Shown here: positions 37,806-38,286 of the stretch, piece after piece
Numbering within the stretch: position 1 is the first letter of the stretch
Layout of the letters: each line of letters starts with the position of its first letter
IMG/VR virus record: IMGVR_UViG_3300031227_004775
Location: 1 to 38,286 of that record
Strand: one strand, 5' to 3'
Origin: a virus
DNA length: 38,286 nucleotides
Program-made: the position numbers and the translations under genes
The notes under the pieces: generated by a model
Seen by the model: only the letters and a program-made list of their open reading frames with translations
Databases searched by the model: none
Told to the model about the DNA's origin: nothing

Positions 37806-38286
37806 TAGTTACCGTGGGGTTGGTGATTATGGTATTTATCCGCCTCATACCTCCACGTTGATGCACAGTACGGTTAAATATGGCCGTAATCTTCGTATCG
37901 GGCCCAATACCGTAATAGGTGGCATTGCGTTCTTATATCCCCGTGATGAGGACTACAGGCCCCTTAATTTTGAAACACTAGGTGGTGTGGAGATAGGAGA
38001 TAACGTTTCAATAGGCTCTAATGTGTGTATTGAACGTGGCATAGATGAGGGATCAGATACAATAATAGGCGACGACGTTAAGATAGATAATAACGTCTTG
38101 ATCGGTCACGATACGGAAATAGGTGAGGGCACAAAGGTGATTGCCGGAACCAACATAGCCGGTCATGTATTTATTGGGATGTATGGTTACATAGCATTAG
38201 GAGTTTCAATAATACCCCATGTAAGGGTCGGTTCTTATTCTCTTATCGGAGCCGGTTCCACGGTGTTGCGCGATATACCGCCTTTC
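37780..38286 (+). CDS. Hexapeptide-repeat acyltransferase (3' truncated)
   Basis: The frame is open at the right edge: 169 residues from ATG 37780, with AAGGAAAG upstream. After a YDSYRGVGDYGIYPPHTS start come many left-handed beta-helix hexapeptides: VEIGDNVSIGSNVCIERG, TIIGDDVKIDNNVLIGHDTE, IGEGTKVIAGTNIAGHVFIG and VRVGSYSLIGAGSTVLRDIP. The arrangement resembles LpxD/sugar O- or N-acyltransferases (NVLIGHDTEIG with a His). Beside a glycosyltransferase, it suggests a small glycan-modification module. Confidence 0.8.
   Translation, partial: MKNIQKDYDSYRGVGDYGIYPPHTSTLMHSTVKYGRNLRIGPNTVIGGIAFLYPRDEDYRPLNFETLGGVEIGDNVSIGSNVCIERGIDEGSDTIIGDDVKIDNNVLIGHDTEIGEGTKVIAGTNIAGHVFIGMYGYIALGVSIIPHVRVGSYSLIGAGSTVLRDIPPF

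Overview
The window looks like 38.3 kb of a tailed (siphovirus-type, class Caudoviricetes) virus or provirus, probably of an archaeal host. Every gene I can support is on the plus strand. Genes are tightly packed, with many ATGA/GTGA/TAATG stop-start overlaps and Shine-Dalgarno sites of the GAGGTGA/GGAGG type. The few real gaps carry archaeal-style TATA boxes about 25 nt upstream of the expected transcript start. The archaeal assignment is inference from these promoters; no marker gene names the host. Terminase, portal and protease genes are absent and would be expected to the left of the window.

Region 1 (1-9066) is head and surface structure: a truncated copy and a full copy of a capsid-associated protein, an HK97-fold encapsulin-like major capsid protein, then a run of beta-rich virion surface proteins. 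The largest of these is a 987-residue protein with a LamG-like domain. Its C-terminal module also occurs as a separate 199-residue protein.

Region 2 (9083-19038) is the connector and tail. It holds a 39-residue basic protein, adaptor, head closure, HK97 gp10-like and tail terminator proteins, and two paralogous major tail proteins. A tail assembly chaperone pair follows, joined by a textbook -1 frameshift site (A_AAA_AAG plus a 12-bp hairpin). Then come a tape measure protein interrupted by a 353-residue LAGLIDADG intein, a distal-tail-like protein and a large hub-like protein.

Region 3 (19051-20266) has holin-like and coiled-coil membrane proteins, a short gene behind a TATA box, a tRNA-like sequence with an abnormal anticodon arm, and a one-helix membrane peptide.

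Region 4 (20263-38286) is the accessory half. It contains small winged-helix-like proteins, at least a dozen Cys-rich putative zinc proteins, a DUF457-like membrane protein that may be frameshifted, and a metallophosphoesterase. It also contains a C5 cytosine methyltransferase with a second coding-like frame, a SprT-like metalloprotease, an exported papain-like (C1) protease, an RNA ligase, a GT-A glycosyltransferase and the start of a hexapeptide-repeat acyltransferase.

Four features stand out. Three genes with good ribosome binding sites have ACG or ATA where ATG should be. Five promoters share an exactly phased TATATA-15 nt-CTATATA layout. The tape measure intein sits in a conserved GK|TNFEEL site. 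The methyltransferase 3' half appears to encode conserved protein in two frames. All functions are inferred from reading the sequence; no database search was run.
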